A DNA stretch of 64,000 nucleotides from contig JAACJO010000027.1 in assembly GCA_013368445.1 (NCBI GenBank), positions 248,001 to 312,000 of the forward strand. Reading direction: 5' to 3'. The position numbers and the translations under genes were made by a program. The notes under the pieces were generated by a model that was not told the DNA's origin, searched no databases, and saw only the letters and a program-made list of their open reading frames with translations. Every line of letters begins with the position of its first letter. The first letter of the stretch is position 1. This document shows, piece by piece, positions 12,200 to 22,680 of this stretch. This DNA comes from Leucocoprinus leucothites (lineage: Eukaryota; Basidiomycota; Agaricomycetes; Agaricales; Agaricaceae).

Positions 12200-12680
12200 A
12201 ACTGGTGAGATTGTATCAGGAGCCAGCGATTCAGCAGAGATAGGCACACAGACAGAAGGAGTAGCAAGATCTGATTGCAGAGTAGATCAGAAAGCGATTT
12301 GACCTGAAACCCAATCAATCAACAGATTGTAGCAGGCAAGCCAATTATGTCCAAGAACCACAGACAAGACAGATCAAGCCTAGTGACATAGAAGTCCAGA
12401 TTTATACATTCACCAGTTGGAAATGAGATAGGGATTTTTGCAGTCTCTGAAATGAACGAATTAGATGAACCATCAGACAATCGCAACTCTATGGGAGGAA
12501 TTGGAATAGTGGGTACACGATATTTACAAATAAGCGAATTGTCTATGAAGCAATGAGTCGGACCACTATCAACGAGCACAGTAAGTGAAATAGGGAGTGA
12601 AGAAGATTTGTCCAAAAGCAAAGAAGAAGTAAGCAAAATATGAAGAGAGTTCGGATCAGAAAGAGCGGACACATTGAGTC
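12200..12680 (-). pseudogene. Retropepsin of element 2
   Basis: The open stretch 12672-12319 contains LTVLVDSGPTHCFIDNSLIC, with the catalytic DSG intact, followed by FPTGECINLDFYVTRLDLSC. A frameshift near 12375 diverts the second half: the expected [14 protein letters not shown] strand is readable in the neighbouring frame. The protease sits directly between gag and RT, as in other chromoviruses of fungi. In an intact element it would process the polyprotein. Confidence 0.75.
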
Positions 12681-12719
12681 GAATACTCTCTGAAGCACAG
12701 GAGAGTTCAATGTGATCCT

Positions 12720-14329
12720 CAGCCTGTGCAGAGTTCTGAGGATCGCTTGCTATTTTTTTGAACTCTCAGATTGAGAGCCCGAAGGTTGCGAAGCATCCTT
12801 GGAGTCTGTGTCGGCCTTGGCTTTTCGCCCTTTAGGCTTGTTCGTGTTAGAAGAAGAAGAAGTAGAATTGGAATTATTATTAGTATTACCAGACTCATTC
12901 TTGCAAGGACAGTCACAAATCATGTGGTTTCCACCACAGTATAAGCATTGTCCATTTGTGATGCGACACTGACACTCTTGAGCAGTCAGCTTACTGTCCT
13001 TGTTGAGTTTTCTGGGAAGAGGATTGGAGGGTTGTGATGGGGAAAAAGGATTCAATGATTTCTGGAATGGTTTAGGATTGTTGGAAGGAGGATTGGAAGG
13101 TGTGTTGGACTGCTGCGATGAGTTCTGCTGGCGATTGTTGTTGTTGTTCTTCCCCTTGTTTTTATTCTGCTGGTTCTGCTGGTTCTGCATATTAGGACAC
13201 GTTGAAGACTGACCTGGTTTTTCACCAGTACACTTCTTTTTGTGGACACAGGACCAGTAGTTGTTGTCGATTTGCATAGCAAGACATTGCATAGCAGCAA
13301 GGGAAGAGGGTTTGCCAGTAGGAGAGCTGGAAATGATGTCGGAAATGTGATCTGGAAGGCCTCGATAATAGTGGTAAACTAGGATGTTGTCAGGCCATCC
13401 CAAGATACTAGCAAGTCATGAGAACTCAACATTATACTTGGTTATAGTCCAGTTATGACCCATGCAAAGGTGTCCAACTCCTCCGCTGCCTCTGTCTCGC
13501 AATCAAGGGCCCCAAAATTCTCATGCAACTCATCCACAAACAATTGGAAATCCTAAAACCAGGAAATGACATCCCAATTGTACTCCACTTGAAGAACCAT
13601 TTGAAAGTGCTGCTGAGTGGGTCCCTTGAGAAAGGTCATCACGAAGCTAACCTTCACACATTCTGTAGTGAATTGCAATGGATTAGTATTGAAGTATAAG
13701 CAGCATTGAAAAAGGAACTCATCTGGTTTCTGAGACTTGGAGCTGTCAAATGTGTTGGGCTCTTTAGCCTGAATGTGTTCCATTTTAACAACAGGCTGGG
13801 GAGTATGGTTGCAATTTTTGAGGTTAATTGCAAAATGATCCATAATGTTCAGGAATCATTCTTCAGGGTCTGGGTTTTGACGATGGCGGTGATGAGGAGG
13901 CTCATCAGGCTCATCCTCTGGGTCACCTTCATCATCAGGATCATCATCGGGAGGACCTCCATCACCATCTCCACCTCCTGCATCAGCACCATCATTATCC
14001 AAATGTTCATCATCCTGACCCAAATCTTCAGTTTTGAAAAATTGGGTATTGCCCTCTGGTTCTTGTGTGTTATTCTCCTCTTCTTCCTCATTGTCTTTGT
14101 TATGGTCAACACTGACCTGGTTGCACTCAGGCTGGGGTTCATCTTCTTTGGACTCATGAATAGTCCTACATGAAGCTTCACACCCATTTCGAGGTGGACC
14201 TGAAAACTGAGGAGTAGAAGGAGCACCACCTCTACCACAAGTAGAAGGTGTGCATTGAGAGGGAAGTGGATGATTCTGGAAAGAAATACCACGAGTATGA
14301 GCAGTATTGCAAGTAAGTGTTGTAGACAT
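12720..14329 (-). pseudogene. Gag of element 2, with a modified zinc knuckle
   Basis: Gag starts at ATG 14329 (MSTTLTCNTAHTRG), 41 bases inside the 5' LTR, with an acidic N-terminal region to 13856. The capsid-like part follows at 13843-13553 (MDHFAINLKNC; DEFLFQCCLYFNTNPLQF). After stops and a shift it resumes at 13403-12750 (GWPDNILVYHYYRGLPDHI), with Gln/Asn/Ser-rich sequence and a C-X2-C-X3-H-X4-C knuckle (CLYCGGNHMICDC). The canonical retroviral spacing is X4 before His, so this copy is one residue short; element 3 has the canonical form. The stop at 13856-13858 fits CGA to TGA. Non-functional as it stands. Confidence 0.8.
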
Positions 14330-14369
14330 ATTAAGAGAATGATACCAAAAGTTGAGATTCTGAATATAC

Positions 14370-14915
14370 TGTCAAGATTTGCGAAATACCGGTGCTTACT
14401 AAGCACGCAAATGTTACTGAGAGGTCAGTTGTTGGTTTCAGCATATGTGCTGCGCCCTTCCAATATTGCATCAACTGATTTGGTCTATGAGGAAGATGAC
14501 AGGCAGTGTGAATTGGAATTCAACACTGAAGGAATAACGGACAGAGAATTCAGAGTGGAATCTTAGTTGATATTCAGAATGGGTAATACATGAGCTAGTA
14601 GTGACATATTTAAGATAACGCAAAATTGGACAAATAATATGTAAATATTGCAAAACTCACAATGCAATGATAAATGAATAAACAGATAAATGAAAAGTAA
14701 ATAGACAACAACAAATGCAATGCAACAGAGAACGACAAACATAAATGGAATGGCGGAAACAAATATGAGTGCAAATGAAAGGAGGATAGAATGATGAACA
14801 CAGACAGGCTACGAAATATTTATAGAAATGATAGATAATGAAAAATCGTGGGAATCAGAAATCGAAAAAATAGTTGGAGATCAAATTGGAGAGGTCACGA
14901 TTACAGATCATGACA
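14370..14915 (-). repeat. 5' LTR of element 2
   Basis: This 546-bp LTR starts TGTCAAGATT and ends ATGACA on the plus strand, followed by CACAT, the second target-site copy. On the minus strand the internal region begins at 14369. A weak primer-binding candidate, TGGTATCATTCTC, lies at about 14351-14339, but I am not confident of it. The LTR retains a few CpG (for example at 14384 and 14391) that are TG or CA in the other copies. Confidence 0.92.
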
Positions 14916-14920
14916 CACAT

Positions 14921-15199
14921 GAATATTAAAAGGACATGCAGGAATCAGACCTACCAACCTATCCAATATTAGCTGATGCATCTGCCAACATCTCCTCTAT
15001 TATGTCATCAACTATTATAGTAGTTGACTCAGAAGTCCCTATCTCAGTGTCAACTGCTGAATCTCCCACATCTCTATCATGTCCTAGTCCTAGTAAATCC
15101 ACTAGTCCTCTACTTAAGGAAGACATGCTACCTGCCAAGGACCACATGTCTAACAGCAGCAACAAGACACCTAGAGTGCTCTCTCCTGGGGGTGCTTAG
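14921..15199 (+). pseudogene. 3' part of the hypothetical gene split by element 2
   Basis: An open stretch encodes a Ser/Thr/Pro-rich tail (MQESDLPTYPILADASANIS, then a STIIVVDSEVPISVSTAESP region) ending at TAG 15197-15199. It continues the frame left at 6917 once element 2 is removed, apart from two stops near the junction. No domain is recognised and low-complexity composition limits interpretation. Confidence 0.4.
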
Positions 15200-16436
15200 A
15201 ATACCAATCAGGTCAAGTAATATAATTACTTGACCTTAAAATAGAAATTATCATACTGTTGAATAATCATTTATTATTCAACTATATCCCTGATTTGAAC
15301 AGTCTAGTAATCATTTATCACTCAACTCAACTCATAGACTACAAGTCATTCATTGCTGAGTAATTGTTTATTACTTGGCTCAAAAACTAAATAAAAAGAA
15401 TAGTCCTTCAGATGATCCCCTGTATATTGTGTTTCAGAATATAATTCTTTTGTATTGCATTCAGTGTAATGGCTGAACTCTAATTGACCTATGGACTAAC
15501 CCACTATCACCAGACTAAGGTAGAGTTCAAGCACAAATGGGGTAATCACATGATGCACAGCGTGACATGTGGACAGAAACATGGAATTGGAATCCCAGCA
15601 ATTAGAAGCAAAGATAAACCAAATCAGGCTCTAAGGGATGACCAGGAATCCTTTTCTAAAGGATCCCTCAGAGCCCAATTGAGAGTATAACAGTTTATTC
15701 AAGAGTAGATTCCAAATTTGTCAATTCAATGTCATTTTCTACCATTTCTGCAATGCATTGACATGTTTAAGTGCAAATTACAGACCAGAGAATGTGTCAA
15801 AATGCCATGAAAGGCTCTCAAGTTCAAAAACCTTAGAGGTATACCAAATGATAGTACAGAATGCTGCTTCCTTCATCAGCTTCTGATGCTTTTGAGTAAT
15901 GTGTTCAAAGTACTTGGCAAGCACCCAGTGATATTCCTCTAGAATCAATGAGAATGTGAGCTGCAAACTGCCTACCCGTCAATGATAAACTTGAAAATCT
16001 GAAACTCTGGAGTAAGTTTGCAGCCCATGTGTTGAGATTCACCAATACTTATTCAAATGGCCTGGATGGAGCTCAAGCAGCTTGGGTTGCACAGGAATTT
16101 TGTGTACATTGTTTTATTCTGGAAGCCATCCTAATATTTCATTTCCTGATCCATCCACATAGCTTATATTGCTTGAAGAGCCTTTGATATAGCTTAGATA
16201 CATTGCAAGGCATTGGATCAGGAGTCCTGATGCAGCTGCTTAATGAGTCTCATGGCTGGTGTCACTTAGTGTCACAAAGCATGTGATGACCCCATTTGCA
16301 CTTGAACTCTACCTTATACTGTGAATAGTCTAACAAATATCAACCTTTGGTGGCTGAGTGATCTTTATCACTCAGCCTTACCTATCACTTATTCCTTATT
16401 GTTCTTAGACTGTGAATTTGGTCTCAATGGGGGATG
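15200..16436. other. No gene seen; AT-rich DNA with several perfect hairpins
   Basis: No coding region is convincing. There are short palindromes: 15211-15235 (11-bp arms), 15258-15282 (10-bp arms) and 16352-16377 (11-bp arms GGCTGAGTGAT). Weaker relatives lie near 15300 and 15356. CpG is almost absent. The segment next to 16437 may be the 3' internal end of a copia-type element. Confidence 0.4.
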
Positions 16437-16760
16437 TGTAAGGGTATACATCATTACACTTCACTATTATAAAGTCTGATCTATCAGACTTCACTTAACT
16501 ATCACTAAGTCCACCATCACCTGGACTTGATCTCCCATCATCAGTGATTGATGCCAATGATCTTGTTTGTACAACATTGTCTATAGCCTTATCATGTTAT
16601 GTAATATGATGGTATATAAACTAGTTATCAATTGATCCTTTGATCAACTGATCTTTTACTCTTTGTCCACATAGTTTACCCTATATATACCAGGATTGAA
16701 CTATTTGGCATGAACACAAGATCATATTTATAAATTACAGTAAAGCCTATCAGCTTTACA
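16437..16760 (+). repeat. Candidate LTR of a copia-type element
   Basis: The sequence TGTAAGGGTATACATC...CAGCTTTACA has TG/CA ends. It is preceded directly by AATGGGGGATG, a polypurine tract in the place expected upstream of a 3' LTR, and contains a TATA-like box (GATGGTATATAAAC, near 16609). Its compact size of about 324 bp suits Ty1/copia LTRs. I found no partner LTR, no target duplication and no recognisable copia pol upstream, so this is a structural guess. Confidence 0.4.
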
Positions 16761-17324
16761 CATGCATAGGCTTTGCTACCTCATGCAGATGTAGCAATAG
16801 CTCATGCTATGATGTTATTGGTTATAGAGACTGGTGGTAGCATCAGGGCAGCAAGTGCCTTTCTTCAAAACCCCAACTGGGAAATGGGAATTGAAAGTGT
16901 TTTTGATTGTATAGCTGATATTCTGTGGATGAACATTATGCCTAGGAGGCTTCCAAAATATCTCCCTGATAGTCAACAACATTGTTTTGTTCAGCTCTAT
17001 TACTGATGTGGTTCAATGAATCAATACTCTTGAGGGAACTCCATCTACAAGGGTGTCACTCAAGGTGTGCTGAACCTTTCTCCTTCCACTCTTGAATCAT
17101 CATACTCACTAGATGTGCAACTCAGACTTAACCTCAGCTGGTCAGCTTGCACTTTGGGTCTGCAGTACATTAGAGCCTATGTGAGCTAATCTAGGACTAC
17201 ACATTAAGTTTGTTGAGTGTTCCTATACATCTGAAAAATATGCTTACTCTAGTCAGTCTTCTCAATGGTGCTCATAGCTTGTTGAGATAGTCAACAGCAG
17301 GATTGAGCTATAGGATAACCCAGC
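16761..17324 (+). other. Intergenic; one unassigned ORF (16773-17006)
   Basis: A 77-codon open frame (16773-17006) encodes AIAHAMMLLVIETGGSIRAA and a Cys/Trp-containing tail. It lacks an ATG at its start, and I recognise no domain. The rest holds nothing I can support. Confidence 0.2.
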
Positions 17325-17711
17325 CTGAGGTCATTCTTCATGTCAGGTCAGTAACTTGTATGGTGTTCAAATCCACAACACACAGCCAGCCATAGCTTTA
17401 CACCCAACATTAGAAAATAAAGCAGTATGAAGAGCTGAGGACAGCTGACAGCAGAAATCAGTGTAAAAGAGAGTTTAAGGCTGTCCACTACCATGCTTTG
17501 TTCTCATTGTAAAAATTTTGGTTTGTCTGGTTGAAGACACTGCTTGGGTACAATAACAGGAATGGATTGCTCATCTAATGTTTTTCTTCTCAACAAGAAT
17601 ACATTAGCAAGTGTCAATCTTGCATTGAATATATATAATCAATGAAACCAAGGACTGGAGCATTAGGACACCCACTAACTACAAAAGGAGTACTCTGTGT
17701 CAAAAAACATA

Positions 17712-18408
17712 TGTTAAGATTTACAGTCAGAGCACCTAGTAATGTCACGTGTCACAACACGTGATTGGGTTATGTAAGACAGCAGCTAACTGGTCTTTAA
17801 CCTACTTCAATTAATAAGCTTGAGTATTCTCAAAAGCTCAGTAAGAGAAGGCCAAGAAGACTTGAGGTAAGTCTAAGGTAGCGCAAGGTTTGAGACAACA
17901 ACAATAATACAAGTGAATTCAAGGCAAGGTGAGTAAACACAAGTAGTCTGGGAAACAAAGGAAAGATTAAACTTGTGTTTAATCTTCCGGATACAAGTCT
18001 TTAAATACTGACTAGATGAAACGATATCAAGCTATGAAACTACAACTACAAGTCCGAAATCACTATCATGATTCTGATAAATACATATCTGTCCACCAAT
18101 GTAACAGCTATCATAGTTAGATATCTAATAGTTCAAATCCAAATGCGATGTCCATGAAACCATCATTGTCTGTTAATCAGTCCTGTTAGTCCATAGCAAT
18201 CAAACAGCAAAACCATTCCTCCTGATCCTCCTAATAACATCTATCCAATTATACTCATCCCAATCAATATCGAATTGTTCTTCTTCCACATCAAACTTTC
18301 CAATGTACTCTTCCCAATCTAGAACTGCAGTCTTGGTCCTTGTGGCTGTGTCGGCATCTAGGATGATTAAGTCACAATGAGCATCAATCAGGTCGATGTT
18401 TATAACAA
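17712..18408 (+). mobile_element. Solo LTR-like insertion, 697 bp, TSD ACATA
   Basis: The insertion begins TGTTAAGATT and ends TTATAACA, is flanked by ACATA on both sides (17707-17711 and 18409-18413), and interrupts a sequence that is continuous in the copy at about 27530-27545. TG...CA ends with a 5-bp duplication are the signature of an LTR left after recombination. It is not related to the 546-bp or 558-bp LTR families here. Orientation is arbitrary. Confidence 0.75.
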
Positions 18409-18448
18409 CATAGGCAGTCCATGCTTAACATTTCTTGCTGTGTATGTA

Positions 18449-19091
18449 CAGTAATAAACTGGTCATATGTACACCCAATTGAATTATGGTTGTTTTTTCT
18501 GTCATATCCAGTCCAATTGACTCAAGATTCTGCACAGGAAATGCTCAATATCTGCTTCTAGTATATCCAAAATTTTATGTCCAGAGCTTTAGTTCTCATG
18601 GTGCAGTATGTCAAAAACTCCAGCTAGTATTGTTTTTGACTTCCCAGGCCACTTGTACACCATTACAAATTTCTGATGTCATTACTAAAATAGTAATGAT
18701 CTGTCACATTTGTGTTATGTTCTCCTCCCTAATAAGAATTCCTCTGACAGAAAGTTTGACCTCAAACAGCCTCCTTACATCCAATGATCACAAAACTTTG
18801 GTAAATGATTAGTTGCTCAATGGCACATAATTTGAGATAAAAATGGTAACTAACATGCAATTTTCAAGGCAACAGTGGCTGGTATCTTATTTTGTCTAGT
18901 CATGCTAAACACATACAACCCAGGTTATTGCTCATAAAATGGAATAACTTGCTTAAAAATGTACTAAACATTGCATATAGACCTATTGCACATAGTTTGG
19001 CACAAAAAACTGGAAAGCAAGATGTGGACTAAGCATAGAAATTGCCACTGTACAAGTGAGTGATAGTATATATGTGACCAGTCTATTACTG
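18449..19091. mobile_element. Non-autonomous TA-flanked inverted-repeat transposon (MITE-like), 643 bp
   Basis: The left end CAGTAATAAACTGGTCATAT and the right end (read inverted) CAGTAATAGACTGGTCACAT form terminal inverted repeats of about 22 bp. TA dinucleotides flank both ends (18447-18448 and 19092-19093), as for Tc1/mariner/pogo elements. Copy 2 at about 27576-27590 shows the uninterrupted target. The internal 109-codon ORF (18486-18812) has no transposase features, so mobilisation in trans is inferred. Confidence 0.75.
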
Positions 19092-19390
19092 TAGTACAAA
19101 TGATACTGTCTGCCCAACACATTTGTGACCTTGTGGTACTATTGGCACTGGAGTCAGTGCCATGGAAGTCCATGTATGTGCTCAATGTATGGTCTCATAG
19201 TGTAGTAGTTGCCATATGCAACACTGGGTATCAGTCTGGCAGTCTGCATTAGTACTCATTGGGAAATGGATATCAGGCACATTTGGATGAATGGGAGGAG
19301 GGCACTCCAAGCTCTGGAGAAAGCAAGAAAAAAAGCTAGCAGCAGGTGAGCATCATTGGTTGTGCTTGAGCTGATGGTGATGGGTGATCA

Positions 19391-20640
19391 TTTACATTAT
19401 TGGGGTGTATTTGTTCATGGCCATTGTTAGGTGCAGCAGTGCAGCCTTGGCAGTTTTCTGATATTGAGCCTCTGTGGGCTACTATGGAATCCAGTGGGGG
19501 TGATGTAAGACACCACAGTTGTTCCTATGATTGAATGACAAGTAGATTACCAATGTGAAAGCCTCAAGCTTCATTTACTGCAGAAAAAAAGGGAATATTG
19601 TGTTAAATGTGTTGTACTTATGGGATCACTTGCCACTGACCTGGTTATTCCTCCTCTCTATATAGGGTCTCATAATTTCTTTTTGGTTCTTCATGCCATT
19701 GGATAAGCCTGCAGGTCTGGTGTTGGGGCTGTTCTCTGGATAGGTCCTTGGGCTGGTATAGGGCATTTACATGGTCAAACAAGAATAGAAGCAAGGCAGC
19801 AGTACCTGAGTCCAACTATATTTCCTGCAGAAAGAGGAAAGGTGGGAGGGGCAGGTTACATACCTTGCAGTTGTATGTGGGTCATTGGACACAGGTGGTA
19901 TTGGGTTCAGAGCTAAGACCTACACCATGATGCTAAGTTGTAGAGAAAGGAAGAGAAATTCACTAGGCTTACCATATATTGTAGGATGGAACAACATATG
20001 ACCAAGCCTGGTGTTGCTGTTGTAATCAAAGCTCTGGACAAAATCAGGCATAGGCTTGGTAAAGCTCTTTAAGGGCACAAAAGTGGTAGTCAAAATTTAC
20101 AACTATAATCCCATAAGCAAATTGGTAAGTGAAGCCTCTGGATTGGAAGCCTGCTATGAAACAATCATGAATTCAGCCATGGAGGGTCCAGAGAGGGGAT
20201 GAAAGAAAGAGAAAAGCTCACTTCTCAGGGTGCCTCAGCACAAACAACTGAATGATTATACAATGTATTGGTTATAAAAGCAGAGTCAATGGTGGGAACC
20301 CAGATAGAATAGGAGGGGATCAACTACTGTGGACAATGTGATATATGTGGGCCACTCTGAGTGGTAAGATGGCAGAAGTGCTGAGCATAGGGTTCAATAA
20401 AAGGTGATGCTGTTCATTGTATCCACAGAGTGTGTCTGGTGCAATCTGAGTGAGATCAAGATGCACTGCAAGGAGAGGTGTTAGTATTGGTGCTGAAAGC
20501 AGCAGTGTCAAACTACCTGGGTCACAAGGTGGGCTGCAAGGACCAGAGTGGGTGGGTGGGGAAAAGTTGAAGAAATCAGTGGAGGTCATGTCAATGTAGT
20601 GGCAGATTTTTCACATGTGCAGCCAAGTGCCGTGGCTTCG
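19391..20640. other. No gene seen; CpG-depleted intergenic DNA
   Basis: Only short ORFs without recognisable domains occur (for example 19748-19930 plus, and 20589-20320 minus with a hydrophobic Leu-rich stretch). The right edge at about 20600-20640 marks the switch from CpG-poor to CpG-rich sequence. Confidence 0.4.
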
Positions 20641-20830
20641 GAGGATGACTTCCATATACAAAGAACCTATCATACATCACAGTTAACAATACAAAATTTT
20701 GGTGGTCACGAAACCGACTCGTAGGGTCGGGCTACATTGACAATTGGATTCGGGATCTGTCCCATTTCCTGATTATCCCTCCACCAATGCACGAACCTTC
20801 TCGTCAGGGCCATCCGCAGTTAGGATTTGT

Positions 20831-22330
20831 TCACCCTGCGGTGCTTTTGAACAAATGATACTGTGGATGCGTTGACGCGAGGATGAGCATTCGGTATGCC
20901 TCAAATGCCTCTCTCAGCTCTTCCCACGTTGTTGTCAAAGCCAGGGCAGGTTTGAGTGTAAAGTCAAAGAGTTTTCTCAAAACATTGACGAGATCCACAG
21001 TGTAAGCGATAAGAAGACGTTGAACCTCAGGTCTAGGGGTCGTCAATAATTATTGGATCGTATGGATAGGCAAAGATACGTACATGTTTTCCAGAGTTGG
21101 GTCGAAAGCCAACGCAGAAAGATATACGTCAAGCCTAGGATGGTGACGGGCAGCGCAATAGGAGCGGAGGCGGCAGTGACAAGGCTCACAAATTGAGAAA
21201 TCTTGTTAATGTTCGGGGAACTGAGAGAAATGTCAGAACGCATCAAGTAATATATGAGCACATACGTCGAGACATCAGGTTTCGTATGAACATCTTGGAC
21301 GAAATGGAGCATCAGTTGCATGAATTCGTCAGTGTTGAGGACCTACAATGAGGATGTAAGTTGAGCAGACGTTACATAAAACAAATTTAATCTACCTCGC
21401 CCTTAAAGTTCCAACATTTGATGATGTCTTTGTGGGCTTCCACGAGGCACCTGCGAAGCAAGATCTGTCCGAATCCAGGCATAGTACCAGTAAGGACACG
21501 TCTGTAATCTAAGATACTGTTAAGGGGTGCGACAAGACTAACACCTGGGTCACATACAACTCATGCCCTTGCTTTCCAACCGGAAATCGACGTGAATAAA
21601 TGTTATTATAGTATAAAAGTGGATGAAACCTACGTGATGCAAGCTTCGATTTTGACCGGGAGGCTTGCCCGTCGAGCTATCGCCCACATGATCCAAGCAT
21701 CGCCCTTGAGCCGTTCTTTGACAATATCCCGGGTAACTTCCACGAGAGCTGAAACATCTTCCTTACTATAGCCTGGACGAACTAGGGAGCGGTCAAGACC
21801 GGATAGATCATACAATGGCACAAACATACCCGAAACTTTGACATAATGCGGCATCGGGATGTTGAGGCGCTTCATTGTATGCTGGAGAGACTGCACACAT
21901 ATCTCAAACGCTTTCCGGGCCTCGTCTTTACCACGTTCATCGAGAGTCGCTGGATCCATATTTGGGTGCTCATCTTTCAACTCAGCCTTCTTCGTCCTTA
22001 CTAATCGATCGTACTGAGTAAACACAATTACAACAGGAACCGATCTAGATCACCAATCGATTAGAACGGAATGTAATAAAGGAGAGGTCAAGAGCGTACT
22101 TTGGATTTTATAAGCAAACTCGAGCAACTTCTCGTCTCCTATCTCGAACACACGACCCCCGGCCGCGGGCGTCTTTGTACAGAGCCTGTCATGATGACGG
22201 TGAAAGGAGCGCCGGTGGGTGGGAAGAGAAATATATGCACCATGAGTAGAAACGACTCGGGTTCCGAAAGCTGTATCGACTTCTGAACAGTTTTGATGAT
22301 ATCATCAATTGTGGATTCAGGTTCCATGAT
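20831..22330 (-). CDS. Multi-exon GTPase-type (G-domain) protein, gene A
   Basis: The minus strand carries several exons. Exon 22044-21634 (acceptor ATCTAG, donor GTAGGT) encodes VPVVIVFTQYDRLVRTKKAE, with TQYD in the position of the GTPase G4 motif (N/TKxD), then a long helical region (RPGYSKEDVSALVEVTRD). Further exons encode RVLTGTMPGFGQILLRRCLV (near 21500-21400) and a hydrophobic region (21321-21080; FVSLVTAASAPIALPVTILG). A 47-bp intron (21079-21033) leads in frame to 21032-20831 (AYTVDLVNVLRKLFDFTLKP). The N-terminal piece at 22327-22139 is open, but I see no P-loop there, so the G1 motif may be lost or in an exon I missed. It resembles the expanded GTPase families of Agaricomycetes. 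Gene B is a second member. Confidence 0.6.
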
Positions 22331-22364
22331 AGTTGAGGTTGGGGAGCACCGACCAATGCACCTA

Positions 22365-22680
22365 AAGTCACCATCGTCCTTGCAGCCTTCTTGGCATATC
22401 TTTTTTTGCTGACATGACGTGGGATTGATAGCGGATTACGATTGATCGATAGTGAATTCTATACTTAGGTGGCGAGAAATGGAATCGACATTGACAGAGG
22501 AAATGAGTGGCGTGTCCGAGCGGCAAGACTGCGACTGGTCTGGTGACGAGATCACACGCTCGATATGTGAAGACTTGTCAGACCCATGGCTCTGGGTGTG
22601 ACAACTCTCATCGATCATCGATCATCCCTCGCCATTGGCGGATAACAGATGGGCATGAATTTCATTTCATTGAATGTCGA
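22365..22680 (+). repeat. Duplicated block, copy 1, with a 57-bp invariant core
   Basis: This segment matches 28075-28360 in the same orientation. The stretch 22590-22646 is identical to 28275-28331 over 57 bases and includes three overlapping ATCGATCAT words and an inverted CCAAT box (CCATTGGCGG). Here it lies upstream of gene A (minus strand). The other copy lies upstream of gene B (plus strand). Shared promoter or regulatory function is inference. Both copies keep their CpGs. Confidence 0.75.

Larger units (their letters stand above)
6913..14920 (-). mobile_element. Complete Ty3/gypsy retrotransposon 2 (7998 bp) with target duplication
   Basis: LTRs of 546 bp lie at 6918-7463 and 14370-14915 and the element is flanked by CACAT (6913-6917 and 14916-14920). 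On the minus strand the internal order is gag, retropepsin, RT, RNase H, integrase and chromodomain. An opposite-strand gene fills the space between pol and the 3' LTR. From RT to chromodomain (about 12160-9056) everything lies in one reading frame broken by one TAG and four TGA codons, three or four of which are best explained as CGA decay. The target is a small hypothetical gene (6481-6917 plus 14921-15199). A solo LTR of the same family is at 53972-54517. The element is inactive but structurally complete. Confidence 0.93.
17325..19390 (+). repeat. Dispersed repeat, CpG-depleted copy, carrying two insertions
   Basis: Three blocks (about 17325-17711, 18414-18448 and 19092-19390; about 720 bp in total) align in order with 27160-27890. 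Differences are dominated by CG in the 27-kb copy versus TG or CA here. The gaps in the alignment are exactly the solo LTR (17712-18408) and the TA-flanked element (18449-19091), so the 27-kb copy serves as the empty site. What the repeat itself encodes is unknown. Confidence 0.8.

Noticed and set aside
14339..14351. tRNA primer-binding site of element 2 (TGGTATCATTCTC)
   Set aside because: It lies about 20 bases from the LTR instead of next to it, and element 3 lacks the same word, so it is mentioned only as a weak candidate.
15490..16430. Copia pol upstream of the candidate LTR at 16437
   Set aside because: No RT, RNase H or integrase motif can be read in any frame, so I did not annotate a copia internal region.
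18486..18812. A possible transposase in the 643-bp element
   Set aside because: No catalytic motif, helix-turn-helix or adequate length. The element is best regarded as non-autonomous.
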